A stretch of DNA of 17,897 nt. Source: Lentimicrobiaceae bacterium (GTDB lineage: Bacteria > Bacteroidota > Bacteroidia > Bacteroidales > Lentimicrobiaceae). Positions 8,322 through 16,016 of this stretch are shown one piece after another. Position 1 is the first letter of the stretch; each line of letters begins with the position of its first letter. The stretch spans positions 1 through 17,897 of the forward strand of contig JAQVEI010000006.1 of assembly GCA_028697695.1 (NCBI GenBank), read 5' to 3'. A program made the translations under genes and the position numbers. The notes below the pieces were generated by a model that ran no database searches, was not told where the DNA came from, and worked only from the letters and a program-made list of their open reading frames with translations.

Positions 8322-8353
8322 CAAAGTTAGTGAATATTCACATTAGATCCAAA
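8322..8353 (-). promoter_or_regulatory. Promoter of the cyclase operon (Bacteroidota type)
   Basis: Read on the minus strand, TTTG (8353-8350) is followed by a 20-base spacer and TAACTTTG (8329-8322). This fits the Bacteroidota sigma factor consensus TTTG-N19-21-TAnnTTTG exactly. The predicted transcript start is near 8315, leaving a leader of only about 20 bases before the cyclase ATG at 8293. Confidence 0.75.
8330..8341. promoter_or_regulatory. Candidate operator (perfect palindrome) in the cyclase promoter
   Basis: GTGAATATTCAC is a perfect 12-base palindrome lying directly against the -7 element inside the promoter spacer, a position where a bound repressor would block RNA polymerase. 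A related sequence sits at the same place in the divergent lipid-operon promoter. The TetR-type protein encoded at 8744 is the obvious candidate binder, but that is inference. Confidence 0.5.
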
Positions 8354-8406
8354 CGGTTTAAAGTTTATTTTGTTCATTTGCATTAATTATTCTTCAATAA
8401 AAGGAC

Positions 8407-8422
8407 ATAAACACATAAACAC
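8407..8422. repeat. Two tandem copies of ATAAACAC
   Basis: Two perfect adjacent 8-base copies lie in the AT-rich middle of the divergent region. They could be a binding site or chance low complexity. I see no further copies nearby. Confidence 0.4.
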
Positions 8423-8631
8423 ATTGGAAAAGAACGCTATACGCTTTAATGCAACCTGTAGTATTACCATTCAAGAAAAATAAACCTGGCTTTACCCATG
8501 CAATTTCAATCAAACATGTATAATTGTATTTATAAATATTTGAAAATCAACACGTAAAAAATAGTTATTATGCTTTTCAAGCGCATTGAGGCCATCAAAA
8601 GATTAAAAACTTATTAAAATTTACAATTATA

Positions 8632-8663
8632 TTTGGTATATAAGTGAACATTAACTAACTTTG
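8632..8663 (+). promoter_or_regulatory. Promoter of the lipid operon (Bacteroidota type)
   Basis: TTTG at 8632-8635, a 20-base spacer, and TAACTTTG at 8656-8663 match the Bacteroidota consensus exactly. The predicted transcript start is near 8670, giving a leader of about 75 bases before the tetR ATG. The -7 block and the base after TTTG are identical to those of the divergent cyclase promoter. Confidence 0.75.
8644..8655. promoter_or_regulatory. Candidate operator in the lipid-operon promoter
   Basis: GTGAACATTAAC lies directly against the -7 element, exactly where GTGAATATTCAC lies in the cyclase promoter, and matches it at 10 of 12 positions. It is a weaker palindrome. If the TetR-type protein binds here it would regulate its own operon and, through the stronger site, the cyclase operon. 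Confidence 0.45.
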
Positions 8664-8743
8664 CACTGTTTAATGTTTCACCGACCGGATTCAGCGCGTA
8701 TTGATGTGCGGGTTTTTAATAAATCACTTAAACAGAAGAAGCG

Positions 8744-9295
8744 ATGGCCAACCCTAATGAAGATGTCATAAAAGCCGCAGGGCGCATCATGGCTCATTCC
8801 GGTATTGCCGGTTTAAGTCTGGATGCTTTAAAGAAAGAATTTTCGATGGCCCGGAAGAGATTTCCCAGAGGCATTAACAACGATGGTGACCTGTTTGAAC
8901 TGATGCTTTTGGATTTTGAAGAGAAGCTGAGAGCCCTGGTTTCTGAAATATCACTAAAAAATAATCATCCTGATCAAGAGATTACGCTGCTTTTTAAGGG
9001 GCTATATGATATGTTCAAACAGCATCAGTGGTATTTGGACCTGGTGTTTGACAAAAGTTTATTGCTAAGATGCCGGAAGGCAGAGGATATCCTTTTCCGG
9101 GTAAGGCGGGTGGCAAAAAGTTATCTGACGCGGCTGATTCAGAGAGGCAAGCATAATGGCCAATTCGCCAGTACCGAGAGTACATATGTTTTGGTGAATG
9201 AGATTCTGGAAAGTTTCCGTGCCTTGATGAATGACTGGCAACTAACTGAAAAGATGATCAAAGACATCAGGTATGCACAAAAAGTAAAAGATTAA
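8744..9295 (+). CDS. TetR/AcrR-type transcriptional regulator
   Basis: A protein of 183 residues, all helical by appearance. Residues 6-55 follow the TetR DNA-binding layout: AAGRIMAHSGIAGLSLDAL, a helix-turn-helix around KKEFSMARKRFPRG, then DLFELMLLDF in place of the usual sKexLl region. The recognition helix is somewhat divergent and has several basic residues. The C-terminal part would be the ligand-binding and dimer domain; its ligand cannot be read, but a lipid or acyl intermediate would fit the context. An in-frame TAA lies a few codons upstream, so the ATG at 8744 is the first possible start. It is the first gene of the plus-strand run and sits about 75 bases after the promoter, so autoregulation is likely. 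The TetR fold is probable; the target sites proposed here are inference. Confidence 0.78.
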   Translation: MANPNEDVIKAAGRIMAHSGIAGLSLDALKKEFSMARKRFPRGINNDGDLFELMLLDFEEKLRALVSEISLKNNHPDQEITLLFKGLYDMFKQHQWYLDLVFDKSLLLRCRKAEDILFRVRRVAKSYLTRLIQRGKHNGQFASTESTYVLVNEILESFRALMNDWQLTEKMIKDIRYAQKVKD

Positions 9296-9348
9296 AACGG
9301 TTGTACATTACAAGTTCACGCTTTAAAACCCAAATACACTCAACCACT

Positions 9349-10026
9349 ATGTGGAGCAATTTAAAAGTAAACGCTTACAAGGCCATAACACCCATAGTAA
9401 GAATGCTGAACCACACCGGCATCACACCCAATGGCATCACCACGATTGGTCTTGGTATAACATTGGTATCAACTGTAGTACTCATTGCCGGTGGAGAAGT
9501 GGGCAACCGGGGTGATTTCCGTTATGTATTTTGGTTTGGTGCCATAACTCTCTTCGCGGGGGTATTCGATATGCTCGATGGGCAACTGGCCAGGGTAACC
9601 AATAATTCAACAAAGTTTGGTGCCTTATACGATTCTGTTCTCGACAGGTATAGTGAGATGTTCATGTTTTTAGGTATTTGCTACTACCTGGTTGCGCATC
9701 ATTATTTCCTGAGCTCGCTCACCGCCTTTATTGCCATGATAGGTTCCATTATGGTGAGTTATGTACGGGCCAGAGCCGAAGCTCTTGAGGTGGAATGCAC
9801 CGTTGGTATCATGCAGCGGCCCGAGCGTGTTTTAACTATCGGCATTGCAGCTTTGCTAACAGGCATCGTCTCGTTCGTGTTTGGAGATTTTAAGTTTTCT
9901 GTTTCCTGGTTGCCGTTCCCACTGTTTGAAAATATTTCCGTTTTCACCATCCCGATCTTTTTTCTTGCCATTTTAACAAATTTCACCGCTTTTCAACGGA
10001 TAAAACATTGCAACAATAATATGTAA
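9349..10026 (+). CDS. CDP-alcohol phosphotransferase, probable phosphatidylinositol-phosphate synthase
   Basis: A membrane protein of 225 residues that joins CDP-diacylglycerol to an alcohol. The full family signature D-x2-D-G-x2-A-R-x8-G-x3-D-x3-D is present: Asp74, Asp77, Gly78, Ala81, Arg82, Gly91, Asp95 and Asp99. Several hydrophobic helices fill the rest. MQRPERV further on matches the conserved arginine-rich segment of phosphatidylinositol-phosphate synthases. The acceptor is inferred from context: the next gene makes inositol phosphate, and a PgpA-type phosphatase follows, so the likely product is phosphatidylinositol phosphate. An in-frame TTG at 9301 would add 16 unconserved residues; the ATG at 9349 fits better, leaving a 53-base gap after tetR. 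Phosphatidylglycerophosphate synthase is the main alternative but fits the neighbours less well. Confidence 0.85.
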   Translation: MWSNLKVNAYKAITPIVRMLNHTGITPNGITTIGLGITLVSTVVLIAGGEVGNRGDFRYVFWFGAITLFAGVFDMLDGQLARVTNNSTKFGALYDSVLDRYSEMFMFLGICYYLVAHHYFLSSLTAFIAMIGSIMVSYVRARAEALEVECTVGIMQRPERVLTIGIAALLTGIVSFVFGDFKFSVSWLPFPLFENISVFTIPIFFLAILTNFTAFQRIKHCNNNM

Positions 10027-10044
10027 ACCAAAAAACCACATTCC

Positions 10045-11367
10045 ATGAATTACAAAAAACACATTCAGGCTGCCCAGGGTAAGCTTGGCATTCTGATACC
10101 CGGTCTGGGGGCAGTATCCACCACTTTTATTGCAGGTACGCTGGCTGCACGAAAAGGTTTAGGCCAACCCATTGGTTCCATCACACAAATGGGCAAAATC
10201 CGGCTGGGCAAACGTACTGAAAACCGCAATCCGGCGATTCATGATTTTGTTCCCCTGGCTTCCTTAAACGACCTGGTTTTTGGCGGATGGGACATCACCC
10301 CCGATAACGCCTGGGAGGCGGCCATGAACGCCGGGGTATTGGATCATGCGTTGTTGGCTGACCTGAAAGAGGAAATGGAAACCATACAACCCATGAAAGC
10401 TGTTTTTGATCATGAGTTTGTGAAAAACCTTGAAGGAGAGCATATTAAACATGAAAAAACCAAAATGGATTCCGCCAAAGCTTTAATTGCTGATATCGAA
10501 AAGTTTAAAACTGAAAATAACTGCAGCCGGCTGGTGATGATATGGTGTGCTTCGACCGAGATTTATGTGGAGCAGCAGGCGATTCACCATGACTTACTTC
10601 TGTTTGAAAAAGCACTTGAAAACAATCATCCCGCCATTGCACCCAGCATGATGTATGCTTACGCGGCCTTAAAATGCGGGGTGCCTTTTGTTAACGGGGC
10701 GCCCAACCTCACCTGCGATGTGCCCGCCATAGTTGACCTGGCCAATGAATTGAAGGTGCCCATTGCCGGAAAAGACTTTAAAACCGGGCAAACCCTGATG
10801 AAAACCATATTGGGCCCCGGATTAAAAACACGGTTGATTGGCATTGATGGCTGGTTCTCCACCAACATACTGGGTAACAGGGATGGCAAGGTGCTGGATG
10901 ACGCCGGTTCATTTAAAACCAAAGAAGTTTCAAAACTCAGCGTGCTTGAAAGTATTCTGGAAGCCGACCTTTATCCTGAACTTTATAAGGAGATGTACCA
11001 TAAAGTGAGAATCAATTATTATCCACCTAAAGGAGATGATAAGGAAAGCTGGGACAACCTGGATATTTTTGGCTGGCTGGGATATAAAATGCAGATAAAA
11101 GTGAATTTTCTGTGCAAAGACTCCATCCTTGCTGCCCCGGTGGTACTGGATCTGGCTTTGTTTATAGACCTGGCTCATCGTGCTCAAATGAAGGGCATAC
11201 AGGAATGGCTCTCATTCTATTTCAAGTCACCTCAAACCTTGCCGGGGTTGCAACCCATGCACGATATCTTTCTGCAAAAAATAAAACTCGAAAACACACT
11301 GAGACACCTGATGGGAGAAAATCTAATCAATCATCTGGGTCTTGACTATTACGAAGAAGAGCAATGA
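10045..11367 (+). CDS. myo-inositol-1-phosphate synthase
   Basis: A protein of 440 residues. It makes inositol phosphate from glucose 6-phosphate using bound NAD. The N-terminal nucleotide-binding loop is GILIPGLGAVSTTFIAG (15-31). Family landmarks follow: NGAPN (217-221), GKDFKTGQT (242-250, with catalytic lysines), GWFSTNILGNRDG (269-281), and a C-terminal stretch including YKMQIKV and DSILAAPVVLDL. Length and motif order match bacterial and archaeal members. Its stop overlaps the next start (ATGA), so it is translationally coupled to the phosphatase gene. It supplies the headgroup for the CDP-alcohol phosphotransferase just upstream. Assignment is secure. Confidence 0.95.
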   Translation: MNYKKHIQAAQGKLGILIPGLGAVSTTFIAGTLAARKGLGQPIGSITQMGKIRLGKRTENRNPAIHDFVPLASLNDLVFGGWDITPDNAWEAAMNAGVLDHALLADLKEEMETIQPMKAVFDHEFVKNLEGEHIKHEKTKMDSAKALIADIEKFKTENNCSRLVMIWCASTEIYVEQQAIHHDLLLFEKALENNHPAIAPSMMYAYAALKCGVPFVNGAPNLTCDVPAIVDLANELKVPIAGKDFKTGQTLMKTILGPGLKTRLIGIDGWFSTNILGNRDGKVLDDAGSFKTKEVSKLSVLESILEADLYPELYKEMYHKVRINYYPPKGDDKESWDNLDIFGWLGYKMQIKVNFLCKDSILAAPVVLDLALFIDLAHRAQMKGIQEWLSFYFKSPQTLPGLQPMHDIFLQKIKLENTLRHLMGENLINHLGLDYYEEEQ

Positions 11368-11840
11368 AATGGCATAAATATCTGGTTACGGTCCTGGGTA
11401 CAGGATATGCGCCCATTGCTCCCGGAACAGCAGGATCAACAGTGGGTATTGTTATACTTTTCAGTATCAACTGGCTCTTTAATGATTTGGGTTTTGAGCA
11501 GCCTGCTGTTCTTTTCTTTAACCTGGCCCTGATTACCGCCGTGTTTTTCCTGGGAGCCCGGTCTGTGAAAAAAATTCATACTGTTTGGAAACAGGATGCA
11601 TCAATGATAGTGATAGATGAAGTGGTTGGGGTATGGCTTGCTGCTCTTGCACTGCCCATCCGGTGGCAATATTACCTGGCTGCTTTGGTGCTTTTCAGAT
11701 TTTTCGACATCGTGAAACCCCTTTATATCAGAAAAATAGATGCGATGACAGGCCACTGGAGTGTAATGCTTGATGATGTGGTGGCTGGAGCATACGCAGC
11801 TATACTGCTGCACTGTAGTTTGTTTTTCAACCTTTTATAA
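11364..11840 (+). CDS. PgpA-family lipid phosphatase, probable phosphatidylinositol-phosphate phosphatase
   Basis: A membrane protein of 158 residues with the PgpA signatures in order: GTGYAPIAPGTAGS (12-25), MIVIDEVVG (81-89) with the metal-binding acidic pair, FRFFDIVKP (111-119) and LDDVVAG (136-142). PgpA proteins remove the phosphate from phosphatidylglycerophosphate. Here it follows PIP synthase and inositol-phosphate synthase with a 4-base overlap, so the more likely substrate is phosphatidylinositol phosphate, giving phosphatidylinositol. As I recall, gut Bacteroides carry a similar inositol-lipid cluster with such a phosphatase. The family is certain; the substrate is inferred from context. 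Confidence 0.85.
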   Translation: MKWHKYLVTVLGTGYAPIAPGTAGSTVGIVILFSINWLFNDLGFEQPAVLFFNLALITAVFFLGARSVKKIHTVWKQDASMIVIDEVVGVWLAALALPIRWQYYLAALVLFRFFDIVKPLYIRKIDAMTGHWSVMLDDVVAGAYAAILLHCSLFFNLL

Positions 11841-11844
11841 AACC

Positions 11845-12243
11845 ATGGACGTGTATTCAGATTCCTCCAATTTCGCTTCATTCATTCGCTACAATATTGT
11901 AGCGGGTCTGGCTACGGCAACCGATTTTCTGATATTGGTTCTGTTCACTGAGCTCTTTAAGTTCTGGTACTTATGCTCAGCAGTAACGGGTGCGGTGAGC
12001 GGAGGAGTGGTCTCCTTCATCTTTGAAAGAAACTGGGCTTTTAACAAACGCCATGGCAATATTTATAAACAAACACTAAAATATTCGGCTGTTTGGATTG
12101 GAAGTATCCTTTTGAATACAATAGGACTTTACCTGCAGGTGGAATACCTGCACCTGCACTACATTCTATCCAAAATAATTGTGGCGGTTTTAATTGGGGT
12201 GGGCTTTAACTTTTTCACCCACAGGTATTTCATTTTCAATTAG
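11845..12243 (+). CDS. GtrA-family four-helix membrane protein
   Basis: A protein of 132 residues with four predicted membrane helices. It fits the GtrA pattern: a start of FIRYNIVAGLATATDFL, a central FIFERNWAFN, and a final HRYFIFN. GtrA-like proteins are thought to move polyprenyl- or lipid-linked sugars across the inner membrane. The ATG at 11845 leaves a 4-base gap after the phosphatase; a frame-open start at 11770 would overlap the previous gene by 71 bases and adds Cys-rich, unconserved residues. In this operon it could flip phosphatidylinositol or a ceramide derivative (inference). Confidence 0.78.
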   Translation: MDVYSDSSNFASFIRYNIVAGLATATDFLILVLFTELFKFWYLCSAVTGAVSGGVVSFIFERNWAFNKRHGNIYKQTLKYSAVWIGSILLNTIGLYLQVEYLHLHYILSKIIVAVLIGVGFNFFTHRYFIFN

Positions 12244-12254
12244 GTGCTAATATA

Positions 12255-14795
12255 ATGAAAAGATTGCAGTACATATTACCTCTTGTTTTATTCTTTCTGT
12301 TTTCAACAGAAGGCATTGCCCAGAAGTACGTGAATATAAAAGGCCGGGTTGTTGATGCCAGGACCAAAGAACCCCTGCCGTTTGTGAACGTAGTTTTTCC
12401 AGGAAAAAATATTGGCACCATCACCGATTATAATGGTGATTACAACCTTTCCACACAATGGGCTTCAAACCAGTTGCAAGCCTCTTTCATCGGTTATAAA
12501 AAATCGATTAAAACCCTTGAACAAGGCAGAAATCAAATCATCAACTTTGAACTGGAACCTGAAAGCATTTCGTTGAATGAAGTGGTGGTGACCGGTCAAC
12601 GAAAGCGCTATCGCAACCGTGACAATCCCGCAGTTGAACTGATAAAAAAGGTAATTGAAAACAAAGATTCCAACAGAAAGGAGGTGTTTGATTATTATGA
12701 GTACGATAAACATGAAAAAGTGGAATTCGCCCTGAACAACATTACCGATGAGTTCAGAAGCAAGAAAATGTTTAAAAAGTTTCAGTATGTCTTCAGTTTT
12801 GTGGATACCTCTGAAATCAACGGCAAACCTTATTTGCCGGTATTTCTGAAAGAAACCCTGTCGAAAGTGTATTACCGCAAGGAGCCACAAACCCGGAAAG
12901 AATACATCTCGGGTACAAATATGATTGGGTTTCATGATTATATTGATAATGAAGGTGTTGGTTTCATCATCGATAATCTTTATCAGGACATTGACATCTA
13001 TTCCAACAACATTACGTTGCTCACCAATCAGTTTGTAAGCCCCATATCTACCCTGGCACCCTTAATTTACAAATTCCACATCATTGATACCATTCCCATA
13101 AACGGGTTAAGAGCTATAAACCTGGCTTTTCAACCCAGAAATAAGGCAGACTTTGCCTTTAAGGGAAATCTGTATATCACCGACGATGATAAATACGCGG
13201 TAATCAAAGCGGATATGCGTGTTAGCGAAGACATCAACCTGAACTTTGTAAATGATTTACAGATTATTCAGGAATTTAAAAAGTTAAACGGTGAAGGTTG
13301 GATGTTCAGCAGAGATGAACTGGTTGTTGACTTTAATCTTACGAATAAGGGAACCGGCATGTTTGGCAAAAAAACTGTCTTTTATGACAACTACCTTTTT
13401 GATACTCCTCGTTCTGACAGTATTTATTCCGGCATAGAAAACACGGTGAAGATCCGGGGTCATGCCGAACGTGATTCTTCATTCTGGGCAAATAGCCGTA
13501 TTGAAAAGCTCACCCAACAGGAAGAGAATATTTTTGTGATGGTTGATAGCATACAGCAGGTGCCTGCATTTAAAAGAACCATGGATATAGTGATGCTGTT
13601 GGTGGCCGGATACTGGAATTTCGGCAACCTGGAAGTTGGCCCTGTGAACACGTTTTATAGTTTTAATGATGTAGAAGGTTTCCGGCTTAAAGTAGGTGCC
13701 AGGACTTCTGAAAAGTTTAATGACCGGCTCAGGTTGGAAGGTTACCTTACATACGGCTTCAAGGATGAGAAGTTCAAATATTCAGGCAGCGCCACCTGGT
13801 CGCTGAATGGACGCCCGTTAAAAGAAAATCCGCGGCATTCGTTAAAAGCCATGTATCAGGTTGAAACCAACTTTCCGGGCATGGAAATGCAGTTTATCAA
13901 TGAGGACAACTTTTTGCTCTCCTTTAAACGCGGAGTAGCTGATAAAATTCTTTACTACGAAATGTTCAAACTGGAGCATTACCGTGATTGGGGAAACGGT
14001 TTTTCAACCATGCTGAACTTTAAAAATATGACGCAGGAGCCGGGTGGTACCTTATATTTCAGATTCAGCGACGACCGTGAAATACACTCCATAACCTCCA
14101 GCGAAATAGCTGCAACCCTGAGGTTTGCACCCAATGAAAAATTCTATCAGGGTCTGAGTTACCGGACACCCATCATTACCAGGTATCCAATTTTCCAACT
14201 AACCTATACCCAAAGCATTAAAGGATTATTTGGTGCGGATTATGATTATGGAAAGGCAAACATCAATGTCTTTAAAAGGGTATACCTTTCTCCTTTCGGG
14301 TTTATGGACTTAGAATTTGAGGGGTCAAAGATATTTGGTCGCAATCTTCCTTTTCCGCTGCTCACCGTTCACCGGGCAAATCAAACCTATTCGTATCAGT
14401 TGTTGTCCTACAATTTGATGAACTTTTTGGAATTCGTGAGCGACCAGCATATAAGTTTATTTGCTGAACATCATTTCAATGGTTTCTTTTTCAATAAGAT
14501 ACCATTGATTAAGCGTTTGGGCTGGCGGGAAATTATATCATTTAAGGGCGTTTATGGCAGTGTAACCGATAAAAATAACCCGGGCATTACTCCTGGCATA
14601 ATGCTATTCCCAACCGATGAATCGGGAAATATAACTACTTATACTCTTGAAGGTACTCCGTACGTGGAGATGAGTGCAGGAATTGGAAATATTCTCAAAT
14701 TTTTCAGAGTGGATTATGTGCAGCGACTTACTCATCTGCAAAATCCGGATGTGGCCAATAGCGGCATCCGGTTGAGGTTTAAGTTTGATTTTTAA
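12255..14795 (+). CDS. DUF5686 outer-membrane protein with carboxypeptidase-like regulatory domain
   Basis: A protein of 846 residues. Residues 1-22 are a signal peptide (cleavage after GIAQ or IA). Residues 26-110 are a CarboxypepD-regulatory-like beta-sandwich: IKGRVVDARTKEPLPFVNV, then LNEVVVTG. A conserved DUF5686 segment follows (RNRDNPAVELIKKVIENK, about residues 121-138). From about residue 450 to the end the sequence alternates aromatic and polar residues as in a large barrel, finishing FKFDF, a typical outer-membrane C-terminus. Proteins of this family are common in Bacteroidota with unknown function. It lies 11 bases after the GtrA gene and 17 before serine palmitoyltransferase, so it is probably co-transcribed. 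Its place between inositol-lipid and sphingolipid genes makes it a candidate for moving or placing these lipids in the outer membrane (inference). Confidence 0.82.
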   Translation: MKRLQYILPLVLFFLFSTEGIAQKYVNIKGRVVDARTKEPLPFVNVVFPGKNIGTITDYNGDYNLSTQWASNQLQASFIGYKKSIKTLEQGRNQIINFELEPESISLNEVVVTGQRKRYRNRDNPAVELIKKVIENKDSNRKEVFDYYEYDKHEKVEFALNNITDEFRSKKMFKKFQYVFSFVDTSEINGKPYLPVFLKETLSKVYYRKEPQTRKEYISGTNMIGFHDYIDNEGVGFIIDNLYQDIDIYSNNITLLTNQFVSPISTLAPLIYKFHIIDTIPINGLRAINLAFQPRNKADFAFKGNLYITDDDKYAVIKADMRVSEDINLNFVNDLQIIQEFKKLNGEGWMFSRDELVVDFNLTNKGTGMFGKKTVFYDNYLFDTPRSDSIYSGIENTVKIRGHAERDSSFWANSRIEKLTQQEENIFVMVDSIQQVPAFKRTMDIVMLLVAGYWNFGNLEVGPVNTFYSFNDVEGFRLKVGARTSEKFNDRLRLEGYLTYGFKDEKFKYSGSATWSLNGRPLKENPRHSLKAMYQVETNFPGMEMQFINEDNFLLSFKRGVADKILYYEMFKLEHYRDWGNGFSTMLNFKNMTQEPGGTLYFRFSDDREIHSITSSEIAATLRFAPNEKFYQGLSYRTPIITRYPIFQLTYTQSIKGLFGADYDYGKANINVFKRVYLSPFGFMDLEFEGSKIFGRNLPFPLLTVHRANQTYSYQLLSYNLMNFLEFVSDQHISLFAEHHFNGFFFNKIPLIKRLGWREIISFKGVYGSVTDKNNPGITPGIMLFPTDESGNITTYTLEGTPYVEMSAGIGNILKFFRVDYVQRLTHLQNPDVANSGIRLRFKFDF

Positions 14796-14812
14796 TAAAA
14801 AACCCAATCAAC

Positions 14813-16015
14813 ATGAAAACACTACTTAAAAAGATGGCCCAATACGACCGGCCCCGGATGATAAAGAAAATGGGTGTCTATCCATATTATTATCCCCTTG
14901 AATCAGGACAGGATGCCGAGGTGCTGATAAATGGAAAAAAGGTATTGATGTTTGGCTCAAACAGCTATCTGGGTTTAACCAATCATCCGAAACTGATTGA
15001 AGCGGCCAAAGAGGCCTTAAATAAATACGGCACCGGAGCTTCCGGTTCGCGATTAATGAACGGCAACCTCGATTTGCATGAAGAGCTGGAGGCCAGTCTT
15101 GCTGAATTTACCGGCAAAGCGGCCTCGGCCGTATTTAGTACAGGGTTTCAAACCAACCTGGGAGCCATTTCGGCTTTGACCGGACGCAATGATTTTATTG
15201 TAATGGACGAGAAGAACCATGCTTCCATTATTGAAGGTAGCCGGTTAACTTTTGCCAAAAGCTTCAAATTCAGACACAATGATATGGGCTCACTGGAGGA
15301 AAATCTCCAAAAAACCGATCCCGGTCAAATTGTCCTGATTGTGGTTGACGGGGTGTTCAGCATGGAAGGCGATATAGCTCCCCTGGATGAAATTTGTCAT
15401 CTTGCTGAAAAATACTCCGCCTCGGTTATGGTTGACGATGCTCACGCCCTGGGTGTATTGGGGAAAGATGGTGCCGGCACGGCTTCTTATTTTAATGTAA
15501 CCGATAAGGTGGATCTGATCATGGGAACGTTCAGCAAATCACTGGCCTCGCTTGGCGGATTTGTAGCAGGAGATATAAACACCATCAATTTTCTGAAACA
15601 TAATGCCCGTTCGCTGTTGTTCAGCGCGGGAATTCCACCTGCATCTGCTGCTGTAGCCCTCAAAGCCCTGCAGATCATCAGGGAAGAGCCCGAACGGCGC
15701 GAAAAGCTGTGGGAAAATACGGATTATGCCCGCTTTTGGCCGCAACATCATGGATTTAATATCGGCCAGGGTCAGACACCCATTATATCCATTTTTATAG
15801 GTGACGACCAAAATACATTCACATTGGCGACTTTGCTTATGGGCCAGGGAGTGTATGTTAACCCCATTATCCATCCGGCAGTAGGAAAAGACGAAGCCAT
15901 GCTGAGGTTTTCGGTCATGTCAAGCCACACCAGAAACCAAATTGACACAGCCATTGCCAAACTTGTGCAATGCCGGGCGATGATGAACGGGAAATTATCA
16001 AAAATAACGACCTGA
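14813..16015 (+). CDS. spt: Serine palmitoyltransferase
   Basis: A protein of 400 residues of the PLP-dependent alpha-oxoamine synthase family. It condenses serine with an acyl-CoA to make 3-ketosphinganine, the first step of sphingolipid synthesis. The PLP lysine is Lys242 in GTFSKSLASLGG; His136 (NHAS) stacks on the cofactor, and Asp208 and His211 (VDDAH) contact it. The start VYPYYYPLESGQDAEV followed by VLMFGSNSYLGLT, plus DGVFSMEGD and LKHNARSLLFSA, matches the Sphingobacterium-type enzyme closely, better than 2-amino-3-ketobutyrate ligase or 8-amino-7-oxononanoate synthase. One base separates its stop from the next start. No dedicated acyl carrier protein gene lies beside it. The function is supported further by the two following genes. 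Confidence 0.92.
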   Translation: MKTLLKKMAQYDRPRMIKKMGVYPYYYPLESGQDAEVLINGKKVLMFGSNSYLGLTNHPKLIEAAKEALNKYGTGASGSRLMNGNLDLHEELEASLAEFTGKAASAVFSTGFQTNLGAISALTGRNDFIVMDEKNHASIIEGSRLTFAKSFKFRHNDMGSLEENLQKTDPGQIVLIVVDGVFSMEGDIAPLDEICHLAEKYSASVMVDDAHALGVLGKDGAGTASYFNVTDKVDLIMGTFSKSLASLGGFVAGDINTINFLKHNARSLLFSAGIPPASAAVALKALQIIREEPERREKLWENTDYARFWPQHHGFNIGQGQTPIISIFIGDDQNTFTLATLLMGQGVYVNPIIHPAVGKDEAMLRFSVMSSHTRNQIDTAIAKLVQCRAMMNGKLSKITT

Positions 16016-16016
16016 T

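Larger units (their letters stand above)
8294..8743. other. Divergent intergenic region between signalling and lipid operons
   Basis: This is a 450-base region without a convincing gene. It holds one promoter facing each way, about 300 bases apart, each with a related palindrome-like box in its spacer. Between them the sequence is AT-rich, with a short tandem repeat (8407-8422) and a perfect palindrome TATTTATAAATA at 8527-8538. The leader ahead of tetR is about 75 bases and I see no riboswitch-like fold in it. Confidence 0.7.

Noticed and set aside
8527..8538. Perfect palindrome TATTTATAAATA in the intergenic region
   Set aside because: It lies in very AT-rich DNA where such palindromes arise easily, has no second copy and is not placed on a promoter.
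8673..8771. A 32-codon open frame starting in the tetR leader and overlapping the tetR start
   Set aside because: It could be a leader peptide, but it has no recognisable sequence and no regulatory codon run; too short to support.
9301..9348. TTG start extending the CDP-alcohol phosphotransferase by 16 residues
   Set aside because: The added residues are not hydrophobic or conserved, and an ATG at 9349 precedes the typical N-terminus.
11770..12243. Longer start for the GtrA-type protein
   Set aside because: It would overlap the phosphatase gene by 71 bases and adds 25 residues unlike the family; the ATG at 11845 gives a normal GtrA length.
14813..16015. Alternative call of 2-amino-3-ketobutyrate ligase or 8-amino-7-oxononanoate synthase
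   Set aside because: The N-terminal block and internal motifs follow known serine palmitoyltransferases closely, and the neighbours are sphingolipid-type genes.
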